Positions 44,751 to 52,863 of a DNA stretch of 64,000 nucleotides are shown here, one piece after another. The stretch spans positions 3,100,001-3,164,000 of the forward strand of contig NZ_CP019236.1 of NCBI RefSeq assembly GCF_001955695.1, in the 5' to 3' direction. The notes under the pieces were generated by a model that worked only from the letters and a program-made list of their open reading frames with translations, had not been told where the DNA came from and did not search any database. A program made the position numbers and the translations under genes. This DNA comes from Rhodoferax koreense. Its GTDB lineage: Bacteria; Pseudomonadota; Gammaproteobacteria; Burkholderiales; Burkholderiaceae_C. Each line of letters begins with the position of its first letter. Within the stretch, counting starts at the first letter, position 1.

Positions 44751-45302
44751 ATGCCCCTGAGCCTGACCGACATCGAGTCCCTGTTCCTGCGCCATGGCCA
44801 CAGCCAGTACAGCGGCGAACCCGTGACCCAGCTGCAGCATGCGCTGCAGACCGCGTTGCTGGCCGAGCAGGGCGGTGCCGACGACGAACTCGTCACCGCC
44901 GCCCTGCTGCACGACCTGGGCCATCTGCTGGCCGACCGGGGCGAAACGCCGACCCTGCGCGGCGTCGACGACCTGCACCAGTTTGTCGCCGTGCCCTTCC
45001 TGCGTGGCGTGTTCGGCCAGCGGCTCATCGATGCCGTGCAATGGCACGTGGATGCAAAGCGTTACCTGTGCGCCACCCGGCCCGGTTACCTGGAGGCCCT
45101 GTCGGCCGACTCCCGGCGCAGCCTGGCGCTGCAGGGCGGCGTGTTCTCGCCCGAGCAGGCCCAGGCCTTCATCGCCCGGCCGCACGCGCAGGACGCCGTG
45201 CAGTTGCGGCTCTGGGACGACCTGGCCAAGGAAGAGGCGCTGCCCACACCCGCCTTGTCGCACTATCTGGCCCGCGCCGAGCGCTGCGTCCTCGGTGGCT
45301 GA
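44751..45302 (+). CDS. PhnZ-like HD-domain protein, phosphonate operon type (TIGR03276-like)
   Basis: This is a 183-aa HD-domain protein. Aligned by eye to the mixed-valent diiron oxygenase PhnZ, all ligands are present: His30, His54, Asp55, His76, His99 and Asp157, plus the active-site Tyr20 and Glu23 in YSGEPVTQLQHALQ and His58 in LLHDLGHLL. PhnZ oxidatively cleaves 2-amino-1-hydroxyethylphosphonate to glycine and phosphate after hydroxylation by PhnY; the related TmpB acts on a trimethylated analogue. No PhnY-like oxygenase is in the window. It lies 4 bp after the regulator and overlaps the next gene by 8 bp. Oxygenase function is inference; a phosphohydrolase is the alternative. Confidence 0.87.
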   Translation: MPLSLTDIESLFLRHGHSQYSGEPVTQLQHALQTALLAEQGGADDELVTAALLHDLGHLLADRGETPTLRGVDDLHQFVAVPFLRGVFGQRLIDAVQWHVDAKRYLCATRPGYLEALSADSRRSLALQGGVFSPEQAQAFIARPHAQDAVQLRLWDDLAKEEALPTPALSHYLARAERCVLGG

Positions 45303-46185
45303 GCCGATCCTGGGACTCACCGGCCCCGTCGTGGCGGCAGTGCTGCTCGGCGCGGTGCTGCACGCGTCCTGGAACGCACTCATCAAGTCCGGCCGGGACA
45401 AGCAGCTCGACACCGCGCTGATCCACAGCATCGGCGTTGTCTTCGCCCTGCCCCTGGTGTTCTACACCGGCCTGCCCGATCCCGCCGCCTGGCCGTACAT
45501 CGGGCTCACCACCGTCATCCATCTGGGCTACTACATCGCGCTGGCCGGCGCCTACAAGCACGGCGACCTCGGGCTCACCTATCCGGTGATGCGCGGCACC
45601 GCGCCGCTGCTGGTGGCCATGGCGAGCTTCACCTTCATCGGCGAAGGCATCTCGTTCGCGGCATGGCTTGGCGTGGCTGCCATCTGCGCCGGCGTGCTCA
45701 CGCTGGGCCTGTCCCGCAACGCCCTGCACGTCGTCCATGGCGATGAAGCGAGGCGCCGCAAGGCCTTGCGGTTCGCACTTACCAACGCCTGCATCATCGC
45801 CATCTACACGGTGGTCGACGGCCTGGGCGTACGCGCCTCGGGCAACGCCACGGCCTACGTGGCCGCGCTGTTCCTGCTCGACGGCATCCCCTACATGATG
45901 CTCGTCATGTGGCAGCGTGGCGCGGGCCGGCGGGCGGCCCTTCGCTACATGGCCGGCCGCTGGAAGATCGCCACCGTCGGCACGATGGCCTCGATCGGCA
46001 GCTACGGCATCGCGCTGTGGGCCATGACGCGCGCGCCCGTGGCCTCGGTGGCCGCGCTGCGCGAAACCTCGGTGCTGTTCGCGGCGCTGATCGGCGCGGC
46101 GTTCCTTGGCGAACGCTTCGGCTGGCAACGCGCGGCCGGCACACTGGTCATCCTGGCCGGTGTGATGCTGCTTCGTTTCGGGTAG
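45295..46185 (+). CDS. EamA-type membrane protein, phosphonate-associated (TIGR03340-like)
   Basis: This is a 296-aa membrane protein with about ten helices in two EamA repeats (GLTGPVVAAVLLGAVLHASW, with NALIKSGRDKQ; second repeat starting near RKALRFALTNACIIAIYTVV). The start is a GTG inside the last codons of the HD gene (8-bp overlap); no ATG gives the full first helix. Proteins of this type recur in Burkholderiales phosphonate operons as phn_DUF6 membrane proteins, with no established substrate. A role in exporting a toxic intermediate or importing a phosphonate would fit. Confidence 0.85.
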   Translation: MAEPILGLTGPVVAAVLLGAVLHASWNALIKSGRDKQLDTALIHSIGVVFALPLVFYTGLPDPAAWPYIGLTTVIHLGYYIALAGAYKHGDLGLTYPVMRGTAPLLVAMASFTFIGEGISFAAWLGVAAICAGVLTLGLSRNALHVVHGDEARRRKALRFALTNACIIAIYTVVDGLGVRASGNATAYVAALFLLDGIPYMMLVMWQRGAGRRAALRYMAGRWKIATVGTMASIGSYGIALWAMTRAPVASVAALRETSVLFAALIGAAFLGERFGWQRAAGTLVILAGVMLLRFG

Positions 46186-46259
46186 CGCGCGAAACGCCAA
46201 GTCATCGCGCGTTGATTCGCGCTGATTCCGGCCGTCTGCGGCCTCGCCGTGGATGGTGC

Positions 46260-46287
46260 TTGAAACCTGGTGCGCGCTCCCTAGAAT
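46260..46287 (+). promoter_or_regulatory. Sigma-70-type promoter of the DNA ligase gene
   Basis: TTGAAA and TAGAAT, each 5 of 6 matches to consensus, are separated by 16 bp. The -10 box lies 29 bp before the ATG of the ligase gene, and GGAGA occurs 5 nt before that ATG. The intergenic region has no other obvious signal. Confidence 0.65.
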
Positions 46288-46316
46288 CAACGCAGCGGGA
46301 CCAGCGGAGATGCACC

Positions 46317-47186
46317 ATGCCACACCTCGAGACCCTGATTTTCGGACGACGTGGCGTGCTGCAGTGGATGGCGCTTGCCGCCCTGGTGCCGGCGCGGGCC
46401 GGTGCCGAAGCCCCGGCTCTGCTGCTCGCCAACGTCTACCGGCAGGGCATGCCGCTGGCCGACTACTGGGTCAGCGAGAAATACGATGGCGTGCGCGGCT
46501 ACTGGGACGGCCGGCAACTGCGCACGCGCGGCGGTGAACACGTCGCCGCGCCCGGCTGGTTCACGGCGGATTGGCCCGCGGTGCCGATGGATGGCGAACT
46601 CTGGGCCGGCCATGGCGCGTTCGCTCAGGCCGTGTCCACCGTGCGCCAGCAGATCCCGGCAGATGCGACCTGGCGCCGTATGGCTTTCATGGTGTTCGAC
46701 CTGCCGGCGCATGGCGGCACTTTCGACGAACGCCTGACCGCCCTCGACAAGCTCGTGATGCGAATGAACCGGCCCTGGGTGCGCGCGGTGGCGCAGACCA
46801 GGGTCGCCAGCCATGCCGCGCTGATGGCTTTGATGCGCAAGACGGTCGGTGCCGGCGGCGAGGGCCTGGTGCTGCACCGAGGTGCCTCGCTCTACCGGGG
46901 AACGCGCAGCGACGACCTGGTCAAGCTCAAGCCCTTCGACGACGCCGAGGCCCGTGTCGTCGCCCACCTACCGGGCAAGGGCCGGTACGAAGGTGCCATG
47001 GGCGCGCTGCTGGTGGAAACCCCGCAGGGGCAGCGCTTCAGGCTCGGCACCGGTTTCAGCGCGGCGCAGCGGCGCGATCCACCCGCCATCGGCAGCTGGA
47101 TCACCTACCGCTTCAGGGACGTCAACCCCAGCGGCGTGCCGCGTTTCGCGAGCTTCCTGCGAACGCGCGAGGACCTGCCACCCTGA
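46317..47186 (+). CDS. Exported minimal ATP-dependent DNA ligase (LigE-like)
   Basis: This is a 289-aa ATP-dependent DNA ligase with only the adenylation and OB domains. The AMP-accepting lysine is Lys55 in SEKYDGVRGYWDG; other nucleotidyltransferase motifs are MDGELWAG, MVFDLPAHGG, GGEGLVLH and DLVKLKPF, and the C-terminal domain ends in TYRFRDVNPSGVPRFASFL. The N terminus (FGRRGVLQWMALAALVPARA, then GAEA) has a twin Arg before a hydrophobic stretch, like a Tat or Sec export signal. LigE enzymes of Gram-negative bacteria are periplasmic and have been linked to DNA uptake or extracellular DNA. It has its own promoter. Confidence 0.88.
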   Translation: MPHLETLIFGRRGVLQWMALAALVPARAGAEAPALLLANVYRQGMPLADYWVSEKYDGVRGYWDGRQLRTRGGEHVAAPGWFTADWPAVPMDGELWAGHGAFAQAVSTVRQQIPADATWRRMAFMVFDLPAHGGTFDERLTALDKLVMRMNRPWVRAVAQTRVASHAALMALMRKTVGAGGEGLVLHRGASLYRGTRSDDLVKLKPFDDAEARVVAHLPGKGRYEGAMGALLVETPQGQRFRLGTGFSAAQRRDPPAIGSWITYRFRDVNPSGVPRFASFLRTREDLPP

Positions 47187-47308
47187 GCGGCCTTGCGCAC
47201 GGTTCACAGTTGCGTCACGATCTTTCGGCTGCGCGCCAACACAATTCATTCCATCGACACACCGGCACTTCGCCGGGTGACACCGGCTCAAACCAAGGAA
47301 TGAAGACC

Positions 47309-47887
47309 ATGACGATCAGCAAAACCATCGCCGCCTCCGCCGTTGCACTGGGCCTCGGACTGGCCGGCATCAGCGCCCAGGCTGCGGGCAACATGTCCGG
47401 CACGCTGAACGCGCAAATGGTCCTGCAGGCCGGCTGTTCCATCAGCGGCGCAGCCAGCGCCGGCAACTCCGGCGTGAACTTCGGCACGCTGGACTTCGGC
47501 TCACAACCCAGCACCTTCACCGGGGTGCTGACCGCCACCGCCACCGGCGGCGCGGGCGGCGCGGGAGCCACCCAGATCACCTGCTCGCCGGACGTGACGG
47601 CCATCACCGTGTCGGTGAGCGGCGGCAACAACCCCGGCCAGGGCAGCGGTGTCGGCACGGGCTCGCGGGCGCTGAAGTTTGGCACCAGCTACCTGCCCTA
47701 CGAGGTCTACAGCGACGCAGGTCTGACCACCGCCTTCCCGGTCAATGCCACCGCCATCGGGGTGCCCCTGCCCGGCACCGGCGCGGCAGTCAACCTGCCG
47801 GTGTATGGCCGCATCAACAAGACCAGCCTCAATGCCATGCCCGCCGGCAGCTATGTCGACGTACTGCAGGTCACGCTGACCTGGTGA
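47309..47887 (+). CDS. Spore coat U-domain pilin subunit (archaic chaperone-usher pilus)
   Basis: This is a 192-aa secreted pilin-like protein with an SCPU domain. A signal peptide (TIAASAVALGLGLAGISAQA) precedes GNMSGTLNAQMVLQAGCSIS, and a Cys pair is predicted to form the pilin disulfide (QAGCSI and ITCSPD). The C-terminal strand PAGSYVDVLQVTLTW is the donor/terminal strand typical of Csu-type subunits. I prefer the ATG at 47309, which has AAGGA 8 nt upstream, over the ATG at 47300 that AAGGA directly touches. It is the first gene of a five-gene pilus operon and probably encodes the major subunit. Confidence 0.88.
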   Translation: MTISKTIAASAVALGLGLAGISAQAAGNMSGTLNAQMVLQAGCSISGAASAGNSGVNFGTLDFGSQPSTFTGVLTATATGGAGGAGATQITCSPDVTAITVSVSGGNNPGQGSGVGTGSRALKFGTSYLPYEVYSDAGLTTAFPVNATAIGVPLPGTGAAVNLPVYGRINKTSLNAMPAGSYVDVLQVTLTW

Positions 47888-48005
47888 CCGCGCTTCTGTG
47901 GGCGCCAGAAAGACCCCACATGCGTGTTACTTCCAGTTTCCGACTCGGGAAAACTGTGGCAAAGTTCCGCGCGAGTTGCTTCCAAAACAATAGCAGGAGG
48001 AGACG

Positions 48006-48548
48006 ATGCACCGTTGGTTTGTGCGCGCGGGACTGGTGCCTCTTCTCACGGCAGGGGTGGCCTCCGCGCCGGTGATGGCGGCCACGCCGATTCCCACCAC
48101 CGCGACCTTTGCCGTCAACGCCACGGTACAGTCCGGCTGCCTGGTGGTCGGCAGTCCCACCCAGTCCAGCGGCGTCAGTTTCGGCATGCTGGATTTCGGC
48201 ACCCAGTCTGCGGTCGCCGGCACGGTGAGCACGGCTTCGCTCAGCGCCAGCGGCGGCAGCATGGCCTTGGTGCAATGCACACCGGGTGCCGCCGTCTCGG
48301 TCACGCTCGATGGCGGGCTCAACGCGCTCGGTGCGCAACGACGCCTGCGGATGGGCAACAACTACCTGCCCTACCAGCTCTATCTGTCCGCGGCGATGAC
48401 CACCACCTACCACCCCGGCGTGGCCGTGCCGATCGCCACCGGCTCAGCCGCGATGAGCCTTCCGGTCTATGGCGTCGCCACGCCCCCCCGCTCGGGCCTG
48501 CCCGCCGGCCAGTACAGCGACACGGTGCAGGTGGTCTTCAGTTGGTGA
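48006..48548 (+). CDS. Spore coat U-domain pilin subunit
   Basis: This is a 180-aa paralogue of the preceding pilin: signal peptide (MHRWFVRAGLVPLLTAGVAS, then APVMAA), ATFAVNATVQSGCLVVG, GVSFGMLDFGTQS, and the closing strand PAGQYSDTVQVVFSW. A very strong AGGAGG ribosome site precedes the ATG. It lies 118 bp after the first pilin and 23 bp before the chaperone gene, and is probably a minor or adaptor subunit. Confidence 0.88.
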   Translation: MHRWFVRAGLVPLLTAGVASAPVMAATPIPTTATFAVNATVQSGCLVVGSPTQSSGVSFGMLDFGTQSAVAGTVSTASLSASGGSMALVQCTPGAAVSVTLDGGLNALGAQRRLRMGNNYLPYQLYLSAAMTTTYHPGVAVPIATGSAAMSLPVYGVATPPRSGLPAGQYSDTVQVVFSW

Positions 48549-48571
48549 TGCCCATGAAAGGAGCCCCACGC

Positions 48572-49396
48572 ATGAACCGTATCCCTGGTGGCTTGCACCG
48601 CGGGCTCGTCTTGACCGGCTTCGTCTTCGCGTTGCTGCAGGCCGCGCTGATGCAGCACACCGCTCACGCGGCCAGCTCGGTGATGATCTGGCCGGTGGAT
48701 CCGGTGATCGAGGAAGACCAGCGCGCCACCGCGCTGTGGCTCGAAAACCGTGGCACCGAACCGGTTTCGCTGCAGGTGCGCGTCTTCGGCTGGGGCCAGT
48801 CCGGCGGACAGGAAAACTTCGTGAACCAGGAGCAGCTCATCGCCAGCCCGCCCCTGGCCGTGATTCCGCCTGGGCAGCGCCAGTTGATCCGCTTGATGAA
48901 CACCGTGCCCGTCCCCGACGGCAAGGAGATCGCCTACCGCGTGCTCGTCGACGAACTGCCCGACAGCGATGGCGGCACAGGCAGGCCGGCGGATCCCGCC
49001 AACAGTGCCATCGGCGTGAAGCTGCAGATCCGGTATTCGATCCCGCTGTTCGTGAACGGCAAGGGCCTGTGGACCAAAGCCGTACCCGGCAAGCCGCGCG
49101 ACCCGGCCACCCAGGCGGTCCCGGTGTTGGCCTGGCGCACCGTGCGAGAAGGCGGCGAACTGTTTCTGGCCGTGCGCAACAGCGGCGCCGCCCATGCGCG
49201 GCTCACGGGCGTGCAGTGGGTCGGCACGAATCCCGCCGTGTCCGGCGCCGCGGTGGTCATCAATCCCGGCCTGTTGGGTTATGTGCTCGCCGATTCGGAG
49301 ATGCGCTGGCCGCTCACCGCGCCGCCGCCGATGGGCCATGTGCCCGAGGCCAGGGTCAATGGTGGCGAGACGCCGCAGAAATTGCGCCCGCAGTAG
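48572..49396 (+). CDS. Fimbrial periplasmic chaperone
   Basis: This is a 274-aa PapD/FimC-like chaperone of the CsuC type. A signal peptide (LVLTGFVFALLQAALMQHTA, then HAAS) leads into the Ig-like N domain (SSVMIWPVDPVIEEDQRATA, then WLENRG), PPLAVIPPGQRQLIRLMN and AYRVLVDELP, which together form the subunit-capping face with its conserved Arg. The ATG at 48572 has AAGGAG 9 nt upstream; ATGs at 48548 and 48554 are weaker. The stop is followed by the usher gene. It holds pilins in the periplasm for delivery to the usher. Confidence 0.92.
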   Translation: MNRIPGGLHRGLVLTGFVFALLQAALMQHTAHAASSVMIWPVDPVIEEDQRATALWLENRGTEPVSLQVRVFGWGQSGGQENFVNQEQLIASPPLAVIPPGQRQLIRLMNTVPVPDGKEIAYRVLVDELPDSDGGTGRPADPANSAIGVKLQIRYSIPLFVNGKGLWTKAVPGKPRDPATQAVPVLAWRTVREGGELFLAVRNSGAAHARLTGVQWVGTNPAVSGAAVVINPGLLGYVLADSEMRWPLTAPPPMGHVPEARVNGGETPQKLRPQ

Positions 49397-49437
49397 CCCG
49401 ATTGGCCATCGACCTTTGGCTGAAGCTCAACCGCACC

Positions 49438-51885
49438 GTGCCGCATGGACACCTCTCTTTTGCTCGTTCCCGGTACACGGGAACGCGCGCCGGGCCTGGC
49501 GCGGTGGCGCTGCCGGCCTCGGTACTGGCCGCCTTGCTGGCGACCCAGCCGCCGCTGCGCGCGCAACCGCTCCCCCCTCCGCCAAGCCGCGGCGCGCCGC
49601 TGCAGACCGTGCTGTTCCTGGAACTCGTGGTGAACGAGCGCGCCAGCGGCCAGATCGTGCAGGTGCTGCTGCGGGGCGGACACTATTACGTCGGCGCCGC
49701 GGCGCTGCAGGCGCTCGGCGTGCGTACCGGCACGGCGCCGGAGGCCGACGTCGCCGTGGACCAGATTGCCGGCGTGACGATGGTCTACGACAGCATCGGC
49801 CAGCGGCTCAGGATCACGGTGCCGCCGGATTGGCTGCCCGCGCAGACGCTCGGGGCGGACGAGCTGCAAAGGCCGTTCACCGCCATGAGCAGCACCGGCG
49901 CACTGCTCAACTACGACCTTTACGCCAATCGCGCCGACCACGGCGCGGCGCAGACGTCGCTGCTGACCGAGCAGCGGGTCTTCGGTCCTTGGGGCTCGCT
50001 CTCCAACACCGGCGTGTACCGCCATGCGTCGCGAGGCGACGAACAGGGCTACCTGCGCTACGACACGCGCTTCACGCATGCGGACACCGATCGCGTGCGC
50101 AGCACCACCGCGGGCGACCTGATCGCCGCGCCGCTGTCCTGGGGCAGCGCGGTACGCCTGGGAGGACTGCAGGTCGCACGCAACTTCGGGGTCCGGCCGG
50201 ACCTGGTCACCTACCCGCTGCCGCGCTTCTCGGGCCAGGCCGCCGTGCCTTCTGCGGTGGACCTGTTCATCAACGGCTACAGGGCCGGCAGCGAATCGGT
50301 CGAGCCCGGCCCGTTCACGCTGAACACCGTGCCCTATATCAATGGCGCCGGCGAAGCGTCGGTCGTCACCACCGACGCGCTGGGCCGGCAGGTGGTCACC
50401 ACGGTGCCGTTCTACGTCGCCAACACGCTCCTCAAGAAAGGGATCGACGATTACAGCCTGTCGCTGGGCGCGCTGCGGCGCAGCTACGGCCGAAAGAATT
50501 TCGACTACGGCCCGCCAGCCACCAGCGGTGCTTACCGCTTCGGCTTCAGCGATGCGCTCACGCTCGAAGGTCGGGCCGAGGCCGCACCATCGCTGGCCGT
50601 GGTCGGCGCCGGCGCGCTTCGGGCGCTGGGCGCCGCCGGGGTGCTGAACGCGGCCCTGAGCCGCAGCCAGATGCACGGCGCATCGGGCAGCCGGCTCAAT
50701 CTGGGTTACCAGTACAACGGCCGCCATTTCGGGTTCGGCGCGCAGCACACGGCCCGCAGTGGCGCCTATGCCGACCTCACCAACTACGACACCGCCGGCC
50801 TGCGATTGAGCCGCCACAGCAGCCAGGTCAACACCAGCTTCTCGATGGGCGACGCGGGGGCGATCGCCGCTGGTTACTTCGATGTACAGGGCGCGGACCG
50901 GCAACGCACGCGGCTTGTCAGCATGTCGTACAGCAAGCCTGTGGGACGTCAGGCCTTTTTCTCGGTCAACCTCAACAAGGCCGTCGGCCAGCGCGACCTG
51001 AGCCTGCAGTTCCAGCTGACCTTCGCGCTCGACGACCGCAGCATGGTCAGCCTCACCACGGTGCGCGACCGCGACAATACGACTGCGCAGGTCAATTACA
51101 GCCGCACGCCGCCCACCGATGGCGGATTCGGATGGAACCTGGCGTACGCGAACAACGGCAGCAGCGGCAACTACAGCCAGGCCAGCGGGACCTGGCGGAC
51201 CGCGGTCACGCAACTGCACGCCGGCGCGTACGCCCAGGGACGGGCCAGCGCGACCTGGTTCGGCGCAAATGGCTCGGTGGTGCTCATGGACGGCCGTGTC
51301 TTCCCCGCCAACCGCATCAACGACGCCTTCGTGCTGGTCTCCACCAACGGCGTGCCGAACGTGCCGATCCGCTACGAGAACCAGGTCATCGGCCGCACCG
51401 ATGCAGCCGGCCACATGCTGGTTCCGGGCGTGCCGGGCTTCTATCCGGCGCGGATCGACGTCGACGTGCTCGAACTGCCCGACCACATGCAGATCGTGCA
51501 ATCGTCCCAGCGTCTCACCGTGCGCTCGGGCAGTGGCGCGCTGCTGCGCTTCGACATCCAGAAAACGCTGGCTGCGCGCATCACACTGGTCGACGGCCAG
51601 GGGCGGCCCTTGCCGGTAGGCTGGCAGGTGCAGCATGTGCAGAGCGGGCAGAACGCCGTGGTGGGCTGGGATGGCCTGGTGTATTTCGAGGGCTTGAAGG
51701 CACACAATGAACTGCTGGTGCGCGGCCCGGGCAACATCGCCTGCCGCGTGAATTTCCCGATCGTGGCGGACCAGCCGCAAGTGCTGCGCATCGGCCCGCT
51801 GACCTGTCGGCCGGACGCCGTTGCGCAGACGGCACTGGCCGATTTCAAACGCCTGCCGGGCGCACTGCCCATTTGGCGTCACTGA
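49438..51885 (+). CDS. Fimbrial outer membrane usher protein
   Basis: This outer membrane usher of the CsuD/FimD type has about 815 aa and is the secretion and assembly platform for the pilus. The N-terminal domain contains LELVVNERASGQIVQVLLRG and the YYV segment. The barrel region includes LLNYDLYANRADHGA, LGGLQVARNFGVRPDLVTYP and the usher signature VPSAVDLFINGYRAGSESVE, then GPFTLNTVPYINGAGEASVV. C-terminal domains end at CRPD. No ATG lies in a suitable place: GTG 49438 gives a leader with a hydrophobic ALPASVLAALLATQPPLRAQ stretch, while TTG 49402 and GTG 49504 are alternatives, so the exact start is unsure. Confidence 0.9.
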   Translation: MPHGHLSFARSRYTGTRAGPGAVALPASVLAALLATQPPLRAQPLPPPPSRGAPLQTVLFLELVVNERASGQIVQVLLRGGHYYVGAAALQALGVRTGTAPEADVAVDQIAGVTMVYDSIGQRLRITVPPDWLPAQTLGADELQRPFTAMSSTGALLNYDLYANRADHGAAQTSLLTEQRVFGPWGSLSNTGVYRHASRGDEQGYLRYDTRFTHADTDRVRSTTAGDLIAAPLSWGSAVRLGGLQVARNFGVRPDLVTYPLPRFSGQAAVPSAVDLFINGYRAGSESVEPGPFTLNTVPYINGAGEASVVTTDALGRQVVTTVPFYVANTLLKKGIDDYSLSLGALRRSYGRKNFDYGPPATSGAYRFGFSDALTLEGRAEAAPSLAVVGAGALRALGAAGVLNAALSRSQMHGASGSRLNLGYQYNGRHFGFGAQHTARSGAYADLTNYDTAGLRLSRHSSQVNTSFSMGDAGAIAAGYFDVQGADRQRTRLVSMSYSKPVGRQAFFSVNLNKAVGQRDLSLQFQLTFALDDRSMVSLTTVRDRDNTTAQVNYSRTPPTDGGFGWNLAYANNGSSGNYSQASGTWRTAVTQLHAGAYAQGRASATWFGANGSVVLMDGRVFPANRINDAFVLVSTNGVPNVPIRYENQVIGRTDAAGHMLVPGVPGFYPARIDVDVLELPDHMQIVQSSQRLTVRSGSGALLRFDIQKTLAARITLVDGQGRPLPVGWQVQHVQSGQNAVVGWDGLVYFEGLKAHNELLVRGPGNIACRVNFPIVADQPQVLRIGPLTCRPDAVAQTALADFKRLPGALPIWRH

Positions 51886-51894
51886 GACAGACAC

Positions 51895-52851
51895 ATGCTG
51901 CACCAGATCACCCACGGCGCGCGCGCCCTGCTCTGCTGGCTGGCCCTTGGCGGACTGGCGCCGGCCGCATTGGCTTGCACCATGAACGAAACCGGGGGCA
52001 ATCTCGGCTCGGTCACCACATTCCGCGTCAAGAGCGGCGCCGCGATCACCAGTTCGGCCAACTTCGCCGCCGGTTGCTCCGGCGTCGTGCTGTCGGCCTT
52101 GGGAACACCCGCCATCACGGCGACGATCCAGCCGTCGGTGACGGGTCTCACGCTCAAGAACGGCGCCAACGCCATCCCCTACCAGGTCTACAGCAATGCG
52201 GGCATGAGCACGAGCTACACCGGTGGGCTGGTGGTGGTCAATCTTTCGGGCACGAACCTGCTCACCGTGCTGGGCGGCAGCGGGCTCAACGTGCCGATCT
52301 TCATCAGCACCGCGCCGGGCGCCAACGTGCCCGCCGGCACCTACACCGACACGCTGCAGGTCACCTGGAACTACCAGAACATCTGCGAAGGCCTGCTGGG
52401 CGTGCTCGGGGCCTGCGTCGGCGTTTCGACCAACGCGTCCGTGACGCGCTCCTTGCTGGTGACCCTGACGGTGAGCAACGACTGCACCATCACGGCGCCG
52501 CCGGTGAGCTTCGGCAGCGCGCCGCTGGTGAGCGGCTTTCCCACCGTGTCGCAGAACATCTCGCTCCTGTGCTCCAAGAACATGACCTACACGGTCGGCC
52601 TCAGCGCGGGTAACAACTTCGCCAGCGGACGCCGCCAGATGGCCAGCGGCAGCAACCGCCTGTCCTACGACATCTACAAGGCCGACAACACCGTCTGGGG
52701 CAGCCTGACCACCGCGCGCGCCAACGGCCCGGCCCCGAGCGACGGCAGCACCGTGCAGACCATCCCCTACACCGCCCGCGTCTACCAGGACCAGGCCACG
52801 CCGGCGGCCGCTGTCTACACCGACAGCGTGGTGGTGGATGTCAGTTTCTAG
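51895..52851 (+). CDS. Two-domain spore coat U protein, candidate pilus tip subunit
   Basis: This is a 318-aa exported protein (signal peptide ending in PAALA before CTMNETGG) with two SCPU domains: residues about 30-170, closing with PAGTYTDTLQVTWNY, and about 180-318, closing with AVYTDSVVVDVSF. Two-domain subunits of this kind cap archaic pili; CsuE of Acinetobacter is the model and is an adhesin with hydrophobic finger loops. It starts 9 bp after the usher stop and is the last gene of the pilus operon. Adhesive specificity cannot be inferred. Confidence 0.86.
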   Translation: MLHQITHGARALLCWLALGGLAPAALACTMNETGGNLGSVTTFRVKSGAAITSSANFAAGCSGVVLSALGTPAITATIQPSVTGLTLKNGANAIPYQVYSNAGMSTSYTGGLVVVNLSGTNLLTVLGGSGLNVPIFISTAPGANVPAGTYTDTLQVTWNYQNICEGLLGVLGACVGVSTNASVTRSLLVTLTVSNDCTITAPPVSFGSAPLVSGFPTVSQNISLLCSKNMTYTVGLSAGNNFASGRRQMASGSNRLSYDIYKADNTVWGSLTTARANGPAPSDGSTVQTIPYTARVYQDQATPAAAVYTDSVVVDVSF

Positions 52852-52863
52852 GAGCCTTCGGGC

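Noticed and set aside
49279..51915. 878-codon minus-strand open frame opposite the usher gene
   Set aside because: Antisense shadow; the plus strand encodes a clear usher.
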